From NCBI GenBank assembly GCA_036397475.1, contig DASWIV010000013.1, positions 1-19,675 on the forward strand: a DNA stretch of 19,675 bases, written 5' to 3'. The stretch comes from DASWIV01 sp036397475 (GTDB taxonomy: Bacteria; JAJVIF01; JAPKYR01). Every line of letters starts with the position of its first letter. Within the stretch, counting starts at the first letter, position 1. The notes beneath the pieces were generated by a model. That model was not told the origin of the DNA and did not search any database. It was given only the letters and a program-made list of their open reading frames with translations. This document shows positions 7,443-15,110 of this stretch, piece after piece. The position numbers were made by a program, and so were the translations under genes.

Positions 7443-8690
7443 GTGATCGTCTCTGACACGTTAGTTGGTATCGATATAGGTACAACGAAGGTTTGTACAG
7501 TTGTCGCGAGGGTGGGCTCTCACGATGGTGAGATTTCCATTATCGGGATAGGTCGTGCTCCGTCACGTGGATTACGCAAGGGAAGAGTAGTTGATCTCGA
7601 CAGGACGATCCAGTCAATCACCGAATCGAAAAAACAGGCTGAACATGTTGCGGGGGTCGAGATCGATTCCGCGTACATCGGAATTACCGGATCGCATGTC
7701 GAAGCTACTCCGGCAAACGCTGTGGTCGCTGTAACAAATCCTCAAAGAGGAATCACCGCAGAGGATGCCGAACGCGCACTCGACCTCGCCAAGCGTGTCG
7801 AGATCCCGCAGGGCAGAAGGTTGATCGACGCGAGAGTCAAGGAATACATTGTCGACGGCAACATCGGAATTATGGATCCCGTCGGCATGAGTGGAATGCG
7901 GTTGGAAGTCAACGCGCTTTTGATTACCGCGGCGTCAAACCAGCTTGAAAATATTTATCGTGCGGTCGACCACGCGGGTATGGATGTCGAAGATGCAGTC
8001 ATCGCACCGATTGCGTCGTCGGAAGCGGTTCTTTCCGAAGATGAAAAAGAGATCGGAGTCGCTGTAATAGATATCGGTGGTGGAACAACCGACCTTGTTG
8101 TTTTTCAGCAGGGCGGAATTTCTCACCTCGCAGTATATCCGGTTGGTGGAGATCATTTCGACAGCGACCTCGCATATGGAATTGGAATTACATCAAGACA
8201 GGCTGAGCATTTAAAAGTTCAGCTTGGCGGAGTCAGCCGGCAGTACCTGATGAGCGAAGACCTGATCGAGATCAGCAAGAGCGGCGGCGAGAAAAAAGAA
8301 GCGATTCCGCTGAAAATTATCGGTGAGATTATTTTTCCGCGGCTTGAGGAAATCCTCAGGCTGGTGAACAGGGAATTAAGAGAAACAGGATTGATCAGCC
8401 AGATTCCCTCGGGCATCGTACTCACGGGTGGGACCTCGATGCTGACCGGAATCATGGAACTTGCTTCCGAAGTATTCGGGGTGCAGGTCAGGATCGGATA
8501 TCCTACAGATATCGCGGGACTGTCCGAAGAAGTACGTAACCCGATGTACGCCACATCGGTCGGGCTTATCAAGCTTGGCAGTTATGAATACCGCGAGAGG
8601 TATCCGCGCGGCATTCCTGCCGGATTCCCGGCTGCATTCGATACTGCGAGAGACTGGACGAAGACGGTCCTTAGATCGATCTTCAGGTAA
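7443..8690 (+). CDS. ftsA: FtsA, actin-like membrane tether of FtsZ
   Basis: FtsA polymerises on the membrane, holds FtsZ there and recruits later divisome proteins. The 415-residue product has the actin phosphate-1 motif VGIDIGTTKVCTVV (8-21), the FtsA-specific SHS2/1C subdomain (about 85-165), the phosphate-2 motif VIDIGGGTTDLVVF (208-221), the adenosine motif IVLTGGTSMLTG (325-336) and a C-terminal amphipathic helix (about 404-415, DWTKTVLRSIFR) suited to membrane binding. The start is GTG at 7443 with AGGGA just upstream, which puts the first beta strand at residue 7 as in the family. It follows its own candidate promoter and lies 61 bases before ftsZ. Confidence 0.96.
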   Translation: MIVSDTLVGIDIGTTKVCTVVARVGSHDGEISIIGIGRAPSRGLRKGRVVDLDRTIQSITESKKQAEHVAGVEIDSAYIGITGSHVEATPANAVVAVTNPQRGITAEDAERALDLAKRVEIPQGRRLIDARVKEYIVDGNIGIMDPVGMSGMRLEVNALLITAASNQLENIYRAVDHAGMDVEDAVIAPIASSEAVLSEDEKEIGVAVIDIGGGTTDLVVFQQGGISHLAVYPVGGDHFDSDLAYGIGITSRQAEHLKVQLGGVSRQYLMSEDLIEISKSGGEKKEAIPLKIIGEIIFPRLEEILRLVNRELRETGLISQIPSGIVLTGGTSMLTGIMELASEVFGVQVRIGYPTDIAGLSEEVRNPMYATSVGLIKLGSYEYRERYPRGIPAGFPAAFDTARDWTKTVLRSIFR

Positions 8691-8708
8691 TTTGAATTAT
8701 TGAACACG

Positions 8709-8729
8709 AAAAATCCAGGCAGGATTTTT
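8709..8729 (+). other. Stem-loop between ftsA and ftsZ
   Basis: AAAAATCC (8709-8716) pairs with GGATTTTT (8722-8729) around a five-base loop. The stem is AT-rich with only two GC pairs, so it may be a weak attenuator or processing site, not a full terminator. It lies 22 bases before the ftsZ GTG and could set the ftsA to ftsZ ratio. Confidence 0.4.
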
Positions 8730-8751
8730 CAGATATGAAAGGAAGAGCGGA

Positions 8752-9963
8752 GTGGCAAAGAGAAGAAATAATTCTAATGGAGAGATAGCAAAATCTAAAG
8801 GTGAAAAGGAAAACGTGATGAATGAGGGTTTACCGGAAAATAAAAAAATGACTCTTCCTCTCGAGGAGGGACCCAGAGATCTCAGGAGAGGCAAGGGTAA
8901 CAACGGTCCAGCCAACATAAAGGTTGTCGGGATCGGCGGAGCTGGCGGCAACGCTGTCGCGAGGATGCTTCAGGCGGGATTGTACGGCGTTGAATTTATT
9001 ATCATCAACACCGACTCGCAGGCGCTTGAATATCATCCCGCCGGAGACAAGGTCCGCAAGGTCCAGATCGGCTCAAAGGTCACAAAGGGCCTTGGAGCTG
9101 GCGGAGATCCCGAGATCGGATTCAAGGCGGCTAACGAATCGAAATCCGAGATCGGTGAATTTCTGGATGGAGCCGACATGGTTTTCATCACCGCCGGAAT
9201 GGGCGGAGGTACAGGCACGGGAGGAGCCCCGGTTGTCGCCGAACTTGCGAAAGAACGCGACGCGCTCACGGTCGGCGTGGTTACACGCCCGTTCTCATTC
9301 GAGGGCGGACATCGGTCTCATATCGCCGACGAAGGCTCGAACAGGCTGAAGGAAACACTTGATACACTCATCACGATTCCAAACGATAAATTGATCGAAG
9401 TTGTCGAACCCGATACCACAATCGAAGAAAGCTTCCTCATCGCCGACGATATATTGCGGCAGGGTGTACAGGGAGTCAGCGACCTGATCACAATCCCGGG
9501 ACTGATAAACCTCGACTTCGCCGACGTGAAGAAAATCATGTGGGAATCGGGTACCGCCCTTATCGGTATCGGCCAGCAGTCAGGAGAGGACAGGGCTGTT
9601 TCGGCCGCCCGCCAGGCGATCACATCACCGCTTCTTGAAACGTCTGTGGACGGTGCCAAAGGTGTCCTGATAAATATCACCGGAAGCCCGTCGATGAAAT
9701 TATCCGAGGTCACGGCGGCTGCCAACGAGATCTACGGCGTGAGTGACAAGGACGCTAACATTATCCTTGGAGCGGTCATTGATGAACGCATGAAGGATTA
9801 CATCAGGGTTACTGTCCTTGCTACCGGCTTTGACGATTACAAGCATGAACCGGTTATCCCGATGCGCGAAAGGCAGAAGGAACCGTCCAGCAGAGCGGAC
9901 AGAATCGACGAGGACGAGCTCGATATTCCGGCATTTTTAAGAAAAGGAAGCTTCTCCGGTTAA
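8752..9963 (+). CDS. ftsZ: FtsZ, tubulin-like division GTPase
   Basis: FtsZ forms the Z-ring. The 403-residue product has IKVVGIGGAGGNAVARM (56-72), the tubulin signature GGGTGTGGAP (151-160), the T7 loop NLDFADVKKIM (253-263) carrying catalytic Asp residues, and a C-terminal peptide DELDIPAFLRK (388-398) that binds FtsA. The linker between the GTPase body and this peptide is very short (about 20-25 residues). About 54 charged residues precede the core, more than usual. The GTG at 8752 has AAAGGA eight bases upstream. An in-frame ATG at 8818 also has a good AAAAGGA site and would shorten the protein by 22 residues, so the true start is open. A strong terminator follows. Confidence 0.97.
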   Translation: MAKRRNNSNGEIAKSKGEKENVMNEGLPENKKMTLPLEEGPRDLRRGKGNNGPANIKVVGIGGAGGNAVARMLQAGLYGVEFIIINTDSQALEYHPAGDKVRKVQIGSKVTKGLGAGGDPEIGFKAANESKSEIGEFLDGADMVFITAGMGGGTGTGGAPVVAELAKERDALTVGVVTRPFSFEGGHRSHIADEGSNRLKETLDTLITIPNDKLIEVVEPDTTIEESFLIADDILRQGVQGVSDLITIPGLINLDFADVKKIMWESGTALIGIGQQSGEDRAVSAARQAITSPLLETSVDGAKGVLINITGSPSMKLSEVTAAANEIYGVSDKDANIILGAVIDERMKDYIRVTVLATGFDDYKHEPVIPMRERQKEPSSRADRIDEDELDIPAFLRKGSFSG

Positions 9964-9973
9964 TTCCGGTTAA
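9955..9973 (+). repeat. Tandem 9-base repeat over the ftsZ stop codon
   Basis: TCCGGTTAA occurs at 9955-9963 and again at 9965-9973, a ten-base period. The first copy contains the ftsZ stop codon. It looks like a small local duplication just outside the coding region. Confidence 0.5.
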
Positions 9974-10122
9974 GGAAGTTTAATATACTGTCGATACAGT
10001 TATTGTGCTTTTTGAGTTATATTATGTAAGGTGTTTTCGGAAAACCGCATCTAAAATCTGGTAGGTATTTTAATTGAGGTTATGGAGCTTTACCCTAATT
10101 AGCCACCCCACCCTCTTCCTTC

Positions 10123-10153
10123 CGACGCGTCCCAACTGGGGCGCGTCGCTTTT
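10123..10153 (+). terminator. Rho-independent terminator of the ftsZ transcript
   Basis: CGACGCGTCCC (10123-10133) pairs with GGGGCGCGTCG (10138-10148), eleven pairs with one G-T wobble and an AACT loop, followed by CTTTT. It lies 160 bases after the ftsZ stop and ends the rightward dcw transcript. There is no T-run on the other strand, so it should not serve tonB. Apart from this hairpin the 9964-10188 gap holds only AT-rich sequence and weak inverted repeats. Confidence 0.85.
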
Positions 10154-10188
10154 ATTATGGGTAAGTTGAAATTTCAGAGTTGACTTTA

Positions 10189-10941
10189 TTATTCCAGGGA
10201 AAATTCCAGTGCTATTGTTAAATTCAATTGGCTCTGATTAAGTTCATCAGGAATTTCCGGTAATGGCGAGGATGCATTTACAGAGTCAATGGCAGCCTGG
10301 TCGAGCGATGAATATCCCGAGGATTGCGATACCGATATTCCGGAGATACTTCCGTCTGTTCGCACAACAAAACTCACCTGCACTGTGCCTTCCTGCTGCA
10401 GCCGCCTGGATGATACCGGGTAATTTTTATGTGACTGGATCTGACTGAATATCAGTGTCCTGTAGCCATTAAGTATTGAATCGAGGTCAATCGTGTTTTC
10501 AACAGGATCAATAATTTCTTCGTCCCCGGAATCTGTCGGGTAAATTGCGCCCGAATCTGAAATCTCTGGATTATCGCCACCTTCTTCCATTGGAGGATTG
10601 GAGACACCTGTTTCGATTTCTGCTGACCCTGAATTATTAATAACCTTGGGCGGTGAATTTTCTATCACTGATTCTTCAGTTTGGATCTGTTCAATTTCCC
10701 TCTCTTCTATATCTTGTTGGGTAGTAGCGGGTTCAACTTGCACCGCCACTGGAAGAACAGTTTCAGGTTCTTCAACAAATTCATCCGCCTGTTTCTCTTG
10801 CTCGACAACCTGAGGCGGTGTAATGGTAATTAAAATTGGCTCCGGTTCCGCGTCGGTCATCGACGGCAGTGCGATCAGCATCAATGCAAGGATATGCGCC
10901 AGAAATGAGGAAGCCAGAGCTATCATTCCCCTGCCCGTCAC
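10189..10941 (-). CDS. tonB: TonB-family energy transducer
   Basis: TonB passes proton-motive-force energy from ExbB-ExbD to outer-membrane receptors. The 250-residue product has an N-terminal signal anchor (about 6-27) with the S-x3-H motif (S12, H16) typical of TonB, a long periplasmic linker (about 30-155), and a C-terminal TonB domain. That domain contains YPVSSRRLQQEGTVQVSFVV (174-193), DGSISGISVSQSSGYSSLD (196-214) and the closing PLPEIP. The linker is strongly acidic and less Pro/Lys-rich than in classical TonB. The start is GTG, in a GTGA overlap with the exbD stop. Last gene of the mrp-exbB-exbD-tonB run; no clear terminator follows on this strand. Confidence 0.9.
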   Translation of the reverse strand: MTGRGMIALASSFLAHILALMLIALPSMTDAEPEPILITITPPQVVEQEKQADEFVEEPETVLPVAVQVEPATTQQDIEEREIEQIQTEESVIENSPPKVINNSGSAEIETGVSNPPMEEGGDNPEISDSGAIYPTDSGDEEIIDPVENTIDLDSILNGYRTLIFSQIQSHKNYPVSSRRLQQEGTVQVSFVVRTDGSISGISVSQSSGYSSLDQAAIDSVNASSPLPEIPDELNQSQLNLTIALEFSLE

Positions 10942-11348
10942 GACTCTTCCTCCTTATCGGTCTCGAATGCGACATCCGATATCCCCGCCTCACGTATTGA
11001 ATCAAGTGCCTCTATGATAAATTCCCAGTCCACTGTCTTGTCCGCGCGAAGTCTGACCTGTCCAACCTCACCGGAATTCCTCAACCCGTTAAGACGTGTT
11101 GTAATTTCATCCATCGAAATTTGTGAATCGTCGAGAAAAATTCCGCCCGGCTCTGTGATGGTAATTGTCACGTGCTTTGTTTCGTCCATATCCGATGTAA
11201 CAGAGTCGGGAAGGGTAACTGCTATTGACGGCGACAGGAATTTCGTGACAAGCATGAAAAAAATCAAAAGGAGAAAGACGATGTCGATCAGTGGCGCGAT
11301 AAGGATCGACGGAGCCGCTCTGTCCGAAATTGTACGCCGTCGTCTCAC
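10938..11348 (-). CDS. exbD: ExbD/TolR-type proton channel subunit
   Basis: ExbD forms the inner part of the proton-driven motor with ExbB and acts on TonB. The 136-residue protein has a basic start (MRRRR), one transmembrane helix (about 15-37, IAPLIDIVFLLLIFFMLVT) with the essential Asp at D22, and a periplasmic domain with IAVTLPDSV after the helix and the late VRLRADKTVDW motif of the family. The start is GTG, immediately after the exbB stop codon. Its own stop overlaps the tonB start. TolR is the main alternative, but the TonB-type partner favours ExbD. Confidence 0.92.
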   Translation of the reverse strand: MRRRRTISDRAAPSILIAPLIDIVFLLLIFFMLVTKFLSPSIAVTLPDSVTSDMDETKHVTITITEPGGIFLDDSQISMDEITTRLNGLRNSGEVGQVRLRADKTVDWEFIIEALDSIREAGISDVAFETDKEEES

Positions 11349-11948
11349 CTACACAACCTCCATTCCAGCCCGGGATAAATTGTGCCCGATCTCGGAAACC
11401 GCGGCATCCGTTTCAGCAGCGTATTTATCGACCGTCCTGGAAAACGCCAGGTATGCGATCAGAGCCGGAATAGCAACTATCAATCCTGCGGCGGTTGTTA
11501 TTAACGCTTCCCATATGCCGCCCGCGAGGTCCGACGGATTTACCTGCCCGCCAAGATCCTGTATCCGGATAAACGCCTGGATCATTCCCGTTACGGTCCC
11601 GAGAAGTCCGAGTAATGGAGCGGTCTGAGCCACAATGTTCAATACCGATAAAAATCTTTCCGCTTCATCTATCAACTTATCAGCCTGCAATCGCAGGAGG
11701 GATATATTCAGCACCTTCTGCTCGACCGCTTTCCCGACAGCCTTTTGCAGGACACCCTCATGTTCAGATATTCCGCCGCCGTCGGATTTTTCATGCCCCG
11801 TGGAATTGACAAGTTCGCTAATCGAGTCGCGCCGTGACGGAAGTACCGAAAAGACAAATATCATGCGGTCGATTATCACCCACAGGGCGATAATACTTTC
11901 CAGGAGAATTGGCCAGATGAAAAACCCGCCTCGAGAAATAATATCCAT
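11349..11948 (-). CDS. exbB: ExbB/TolQ/MotA-family proton channel protein
   Basis: ExbB forms the pentameric inner-membrane ring of the TonB motor. The 199-residue protein has a first transmembrane helix (about 8-33, ending IIDRMIFV), a cytoplasmic stretch, and two helices in the conserved block: TAPLLGLLGTVTGMIQAF (109-126) and EALITTAAGLIVAIPALI (147-164). GLLGTVTGM and the TTAAGL.vAIPa motif are the family hallmarks. It begins with ATG eleven bases after the mrp stop and touches exbD. The length is that of short single-cluster ExbB proteins. Confidence 0.94.
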   Translation of the reverse strand: MDIISRGGFFIWPILLESIIALWVIIDRMIFVFSVLPSRRDSISELVNSTGHEKSDGGGISEHEGVLQKAVGKAVEQKVLNISLLRLQADKLIDEAERFLSVLNIVAQTAPLLGLLGTVTGMIQAFIRIQDLGGQVNPSDLAGGIWEALITTAAGLIVAIPALIAYLAFSRTVDKYAAETDAAVSEIGHNLSRAGMEVV

Positions 11949-11959
11949 CGTATTGAAGA

Positions 11960-13057
11960 TCAGTCCTTGCCTGATTCTCCTCCCGTTGATGCCATCGCGG
12001 GCGTCCTGTGCGAGATCACCGCGAGTTTCTGCGCGACAATTCCCGCAAGCTCGATAAATTTCTTCGCTGTTTCACTCTCAGGGAACGATCCGACAATCGG
12101 TGTCCCCTGCTCAGATGTCAACGCGACCTGGGGTTCCAGCGGTAATCCCAGCAGTGTTTCAATTTCAAATCCTTCGTCTATTATCCGTGTCGACGTATCC
12201 CCGGTACGCGGGAAAATTTCAGTCTTCTCATCGCAGTGCGGACACACGAAATATCCCATATTTTCAACAACCCCGATTACCGGGATATTAACCTTGTGGA
12301 ACATCATCGCCGCACGACGCACATCGGCGAACGCGATGTCCTGCGGCGTGGTGACCAGTAAAATTGCCGACGGCTTGATCACCTGTGTAAGTGAAAGCTG
12401 TACATCGCCCGTTCCGGGGGGCAGGTCTATGATCAAATAGTCCAGCTCTCCCCAGTCGACATCCTGCACGAACTGGGTCAGGATTTTATGAAGGATCGGG
12501 CCTCTCCAGACCAGAGCGTCCGATGCTTTCACCATCAATCCGATCGAAATTATCGGCATACCGAACTTCAATGGTGGAAGCAGGCGGTTCTCTTCGCTCG
12601 CCCGTGGAGGTTCGTGGACTCCGACCATTGTCGGGACAGACGGCCCATAGATGTCAGCATCCATCAATCCGACACTCGCGCCTTTTTCATGCAGTGCCAT
12701 CGCGAGATTCACCGCCACCGTGCTTTTCCCGACTCCTCCTTTGCCTGATCCTACAAGCAGGATATGTTTTACGTTGGGAAGTGCTTCCATCTGGACACGG
12801 CTGGTTGTTGTCTGTGCGTCGAGCTTTATCTCGACCTTTTTTATTCCCTCGAGCGCGAGGATATTATCCTCGCACTGCTTTTTCATGACGTCCTTTACCG
12901 GACATGCGGGAGTGGTGAGTACCAGATCAAACTTAACATTTCCATTATCGATATTCAGATTTTGGATAAATCCGAGTGAGACGATATCCTTGTTAAGGTC
13001 CGGGTCGATCACATTTCGAAGTGCGTCGAGAATTTCATTTTCAGTAACGTTACTCAT
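11960..13057 (-). CDS. mrp: Mrp/ApbC-type Fe-S cluster carrier ATPase
   Basis: This is a cytoplasmic P-loop ATPase of the Mrp/NBP35 family, which carries 4Fe-4S clusters to apoproteins. The 365-residue product has an N-terminal MIP18/DUF59 domain (about 5-80, with VIDPDLNKDIVSLGF at 16-30 and TTPACP at 48-53), the deviant Walker A SGKGGVGKSTVAVNLA (104-119), the DADIYGPSVP segment (133-142), Walker B DYLIIDLPPGTGD (206-218), and the cluster-binding CPHC (272-275). The ATG at 13055-13057 has GGAGG at a good distance upstream. It is first in the run with exbB, exbD and tonB, which may couple Fe-S supply to TonB-driven uptake; that link is inference. Confidence 0.95.
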   Translation of the reverse strand: MSNVTENEILDALRNVIDPDLNKDIVSLGFIQNLNIDNGNVKFDLVLTTPACPVKDVMKKQCEDNILALEGIKKVEIKLDAQTTTSRVQMEALPNVKHILLVGSGKGGVGKSTVAVNLAMALHEKGASVGLMDADIYGPSVPTMVGVHEPPRASEENRLLPPLKFGMPIISIGLMVKASDALVWRGPILHKILTQFVQDVDWGELDYLIIDLPPGTGDVQLSLTQVIKPSAILLVTTPQDIAFADVRRAAMMFHKVNIPVIGVVENMGYFVCPHCDEKTEIFPRTGDTSTRIIDEGFEIETLLGLPLEPQVALTSEQGTPIVGSFPESETAKKFIELAGIVAQKLAVISHRTPAMASTGGESGKD

Positions 13058-13085
13058 TACGTAAAGCCTCCATTACGGTGTAATG
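13043..13085 (-). promoter_or_regulatory. Cluster of palindromes over the mrp start and leader
   Basis: Three perfect inverted repeats lie side by side. AGTAACGTTACT (13043-13054) covers the first codons of mrp. TTACGTAA (13057-13064) lies just upstream of the ATG. CATTAC-GGT-GTAATG (13071-13085) touches the Shine-Dalgarno GGAGG. They share a GTAA/TTAC core. They could be an operator or an mRNA structure limiting ribosome access; neither is shown. Confidence 0.4.
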
Positions 13086-13168
13086 CATTTATAAAGACAT
13101 ACAGTTAATTTCTCATAGATAAATACAGTATATAATTTTTTGGAAGTGGTTTCAGAAAAGCTCTTACC

Positions 13169-13239
13169 CTCCCCTGACCCCTGCTTCAGGCAGGGGGATG
13201 AATAACCATCCTCCCGCTTGCGGGGGAATTACAGGGGAG
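13169..13239. repeat. GC-rich nested inverted repeat (REP-like) between mrp and queG
   Basis: Outer arms CTCCCCTG (13169-13176) and CAGGGGAG (13232-13239) are perfect inverted copies. Between them are two more hairpins: CCCCTGC (13178-13184) with GCAGGGG (13190-13196), and CTCCCG (13211-13216) with CGGGGG (13221-13226). The G/C-run arms and short loops resemble palindromic intergenic repeats found in many copies in some genomes. It lies downstream of queG and may also end or stabilise that message. Only one copy is in this window. Confidence 0.55.
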
Positions 13240-13245
13240 CCATTT

Positions 13246-14205
13246 TCACAGGAGGCCCATAGCTGCGAGCGCGTTCCGCTTGAGTTTATCGACACCCGCC
13301 CGCCTCACCGGAGAGCCCCCGGTGAGCGAATCGAATTTTTTTTCATTAAGATGGGATAACTGGTAAAGGTCCGGAACAAGCCATTCGTGGCGCGGAGTGA
13401 AATCGGGATTACCGGTCGGGGTCTGGAATTTGTTCCACGGGCAGACATCCTGGCAGACATCGCATCCGAACAGCCAGCCGTCGAGGCGGTCTCGGTATTT
13501 ATTTGGAATTTCCCCCTTGTGCTCTATAGTCAGGTAACTGATGCACGCGCGCGAATCGAGGTTGTATTCACCGACAATAGCTCCTGTAGGACAGGCATCG
13601 ATACATGCCGTACATGTGCCGCAGTGGTCCGGATGTCCGCCGGCGATCTCTGATTCGTTCAGGTCGAGTGTCGTAAGTACCGCGCCGAGAAATACCCACG
13701 AGCCTAATTCTCTTGAAATAAGATTCGTGTGCTTTCCTATCCAGCCGAGCCCGGCTCTCTGTGCCCAGACCTTATCGCGGAATGGGGTCGAGTCCACCGC
13801 TATATAAAAATCGGATCGCCTGGCCTGATTTTCCGATAATTCAATTAAGTCCGCGATCAGCTTTCTCAGGATTCCCTGCAGTACCTTGTGATAATCCCGC
13901 CCCCACGCGTAGCGCGACACTTTCGGAAATTTCTCCATGTTCAGGTGCTGGTCGGGACGGTAGTAATTAACGGCGATACAGATGATCGATTTGCATCCGG
14001 GGAGAAGTTTCGAAGGGTCGCTCCTTTTTTCCCTGTTGCGCGCCATCCACGCCATGGTCGCGTGATAATCGTTTTTTAACCACTGTTCGAGATTTTCAGC
14101 GTCGTCGGAAAGAGGCTCAGATCGCACAACTGAGACAAGGTCAGCGCCAAGCTCTTTTGCGCGCTTTTCTATATAAGGTGTGGTTATTTTCACGGATGTC
14201 GACAC
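13246..14205 (-). CDS. queG: QueG, epoxyqueuosine reductase
   Basis: QueG uses cobalamin and two 4Fe-4S clusters to reduce epoxyqueuosine to queuosine in tRNA, the last step of the pathway. The 319-residue product has SIICIAVNYYRPD (73-85), SRYAWGRDYHKVL (97-109), the active-site region YIAVDSTPFRDK (134-145, Asp138), GLGWIGKHTNLIS (152-164), a first cluster motif CGTCTACIDACPTGAI (195-210) and a second CDVCQDVCPWN (248-258). The protein ends soon after the second cluster region, so it lacks the longer C-terminal HEAT-like part of the E. coli form. The GTG at 14205 is the first possible start after an in-frame stop; a second GTG at 14193 would give MKITTPY. Neither has a clear Shine-Dalgarno site. 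Confidence 0.94.
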   Translation of the reverse strand: MSTSVKITTPYIEKRAKELGADLVSVVRSEPLSDDAENLEQWLKNDYHATMAWMARNREKRSDPSKLLPGCKSIICIAVNYYRPDQHLNMEKFPKVSRYAWGRDYHKVLQGILRKLIADLIELSENQARRSDFYIAVDSTPFRDKVWAQRAGLGWIGKHTNLISRELGSWVFLGAVLTTLDLNESEIAGGHPDHCGTCTACIDACPTGAIVGEYNLDSRACISYLTIEHKGEIPNKYRDRLDGWLFGCDVCQDVCPWNKFQTPTGNPDFTPRHEWLVPDLYQLSHLNEKKFDSLTGGSPVRRAGVDKLKRNALAAMGLL

Positions 14206-14270
14206 AGGTTAATGATAGCAGATAAGCAAGTTTTTTATGAGCGTATCTGAAAATCCGAGTACCCGGTAAT

Positions 14271-14298
14271 AAAAAATGCGATTTCGAAAAATCGCATT
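14271..14298 (-). terminator. Rho-independent terminator of elbB
   Basis: On the minus strand AATGCGATTT (14298-14289) pairs perfectly with AAATCGCATT (14284-14275) around a TTCG tetraloop, followed by a T-run (14276-14271). It lies 24 bases after the elbB stop and separates elbB from queG. A second weak stem (14304-14310 with 14317-14323) lies between it and the stop codon. Confidence 0.85.
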
Positions 14299-14322
14299 GG
14301 AAAATTTCAAGTTTTTTTGAAA

Positions 14323-14985
14323 TCACGCCCACTCGTACACTTTCTGCACAAGTTTGTTTATTCCCGTCTCAATCTCCGCAATATCCTTCCCGAGCATGTA
14401 CGCCGGAGTGGAAACAACCTTGTGCTCTTCATCGACAATGATATCCCCAACAGCACAGTCTTCATGGACCTGCCCCATCTCGTTGATTTTCGACGCTGTC
14501 CCCGGGTCGGTTCCAATCGTCATGTGGACACCTGTCACATCGATATCCCTCAGGGCTGCCGCCAGAGTGGCAGGAGCGATGCACATTGCGCCGATCGGCT
14601 TTTTCTGGTCGCTCAATCCGGCTATCAGTTTCCCTACCGATGGGTCGACATTACATCCTGCTCCCCGCAGGCTGAAATTGCTGAGTGAACTCGCGGCACC
14701 GAATCCGCCCGGGATTATTAAGGCATCGAGATCATTTGCCCTTGCCCGGGCAGCGTCGACAATATTTCCCCTCGATATCCGGGCTGCCTCTTCCATCGCG
14801 TTACGTTTTTCAGGTACCGGCTGGCCCTTGACGTGGTCGACTACCTCCGCCTGCTTGTTCGGAGCAATGCAAACAATTTCCGCTCCAAGCTTTGTAAGCG
14901 CTAGAAGTGTGAGCGTCGCCTCGTGGATCTCCGAGCCGTCCTTGACCCCGCACCCTGCAAGTAATACGCCAATCTTTTTACTCAT
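14323..14985 (-). CDS. elbB: ElbB-type DJ-1/PfpI superfamily protein (glyoxalase-like)
   Basis: ElbB belongs to the class I glutamine amidotransferase-like (DJ-1/PfpI) superfamily. E. coli ElbB has been reported to have glyoxalase activity, and it was once linked to isoprenoid synthesis; the physiological role is not settled. The 220-residue product has VLLAGCGVKDGSEIHEATL (7-25), ALIIPGGFGAASSLSNF (88-104) and the nucleophile-elbow cysteine in PIGAMCIAPATLA (130-142, Cys135), all in the family pattern. The ATG is preceded by a perfect CAGGAGG site. It has a good promoter upstream and a terminator downstream, so it is probably expressed alone, divergent from the DUF4287 gene. Confidence 0.92.
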   Translation of the reverse strand: MSKKIGVLLAGCGVKDGSEIHEATLTLLALTKLGAEIVCIAPNKQAEVVDHVKGQPVPEKRNAMEEAARISRGNIVDAARARANDLDALIIPGGFGAASSLSNFSLRGAGCNVDPSVGKLIAGLSDQKKPIGAMCIAPATLAAALRDIDVTGVHMTIGTDPGTASKINEMGQVHEDCAVGDIIVDEEHKVVSTPAYMLGKDIAEIETGINKLVQKVYEWA

Positions 14986-15020
14986 CGAATTTTCCTCCTG
15001 GAATCAGTATCACGTTTTAC

Positions 15021-15048
15021 ATTATATGAAATTTTAGTTAACACGCAA
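15021..15048 (-). promoter_or_regulatory. Sigma70-type promoter of elbB
   Basis: On the minus strand TTGCGT (15048-15043) and a perfect TATAAT (15026-15021) are 16 bases apart. The start point would be near 15014, about 29 bases before the elbB ATG. The spacing is one base short of ideal and the -35 matches four of six. Confidence 0.55.
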
Positions 15049-15110
15049 AGAAGCAAAGGCTTAAAGTTAGTGTAAATTATGAAAGTTATAGTAAAATACT
15101 TCAAAATTCA

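Noticed and set aside
8735..8788. Tiny ATG open frame (17 codons) overlapping the ftsZ start
   Set aside because: The AAAGGA after its ATG better serves the GTG at 8752; no sign it is translated beyond the open frame itself.
11014..11628. Open frame of 204 codons on the + strand opposite exbD and exbB
   Set aside because: Antisense to two well-supported genes; no recognisable domain.
14354..15037. Open frame of 227 codons on the + strand opposite elbB
   Set aside because: It lies fully across the clearly coding elbB and its promoter, has a composition typical of an antisense shadow (Ser/Ala/Ile/Pro-rich), and shows no family motifs.
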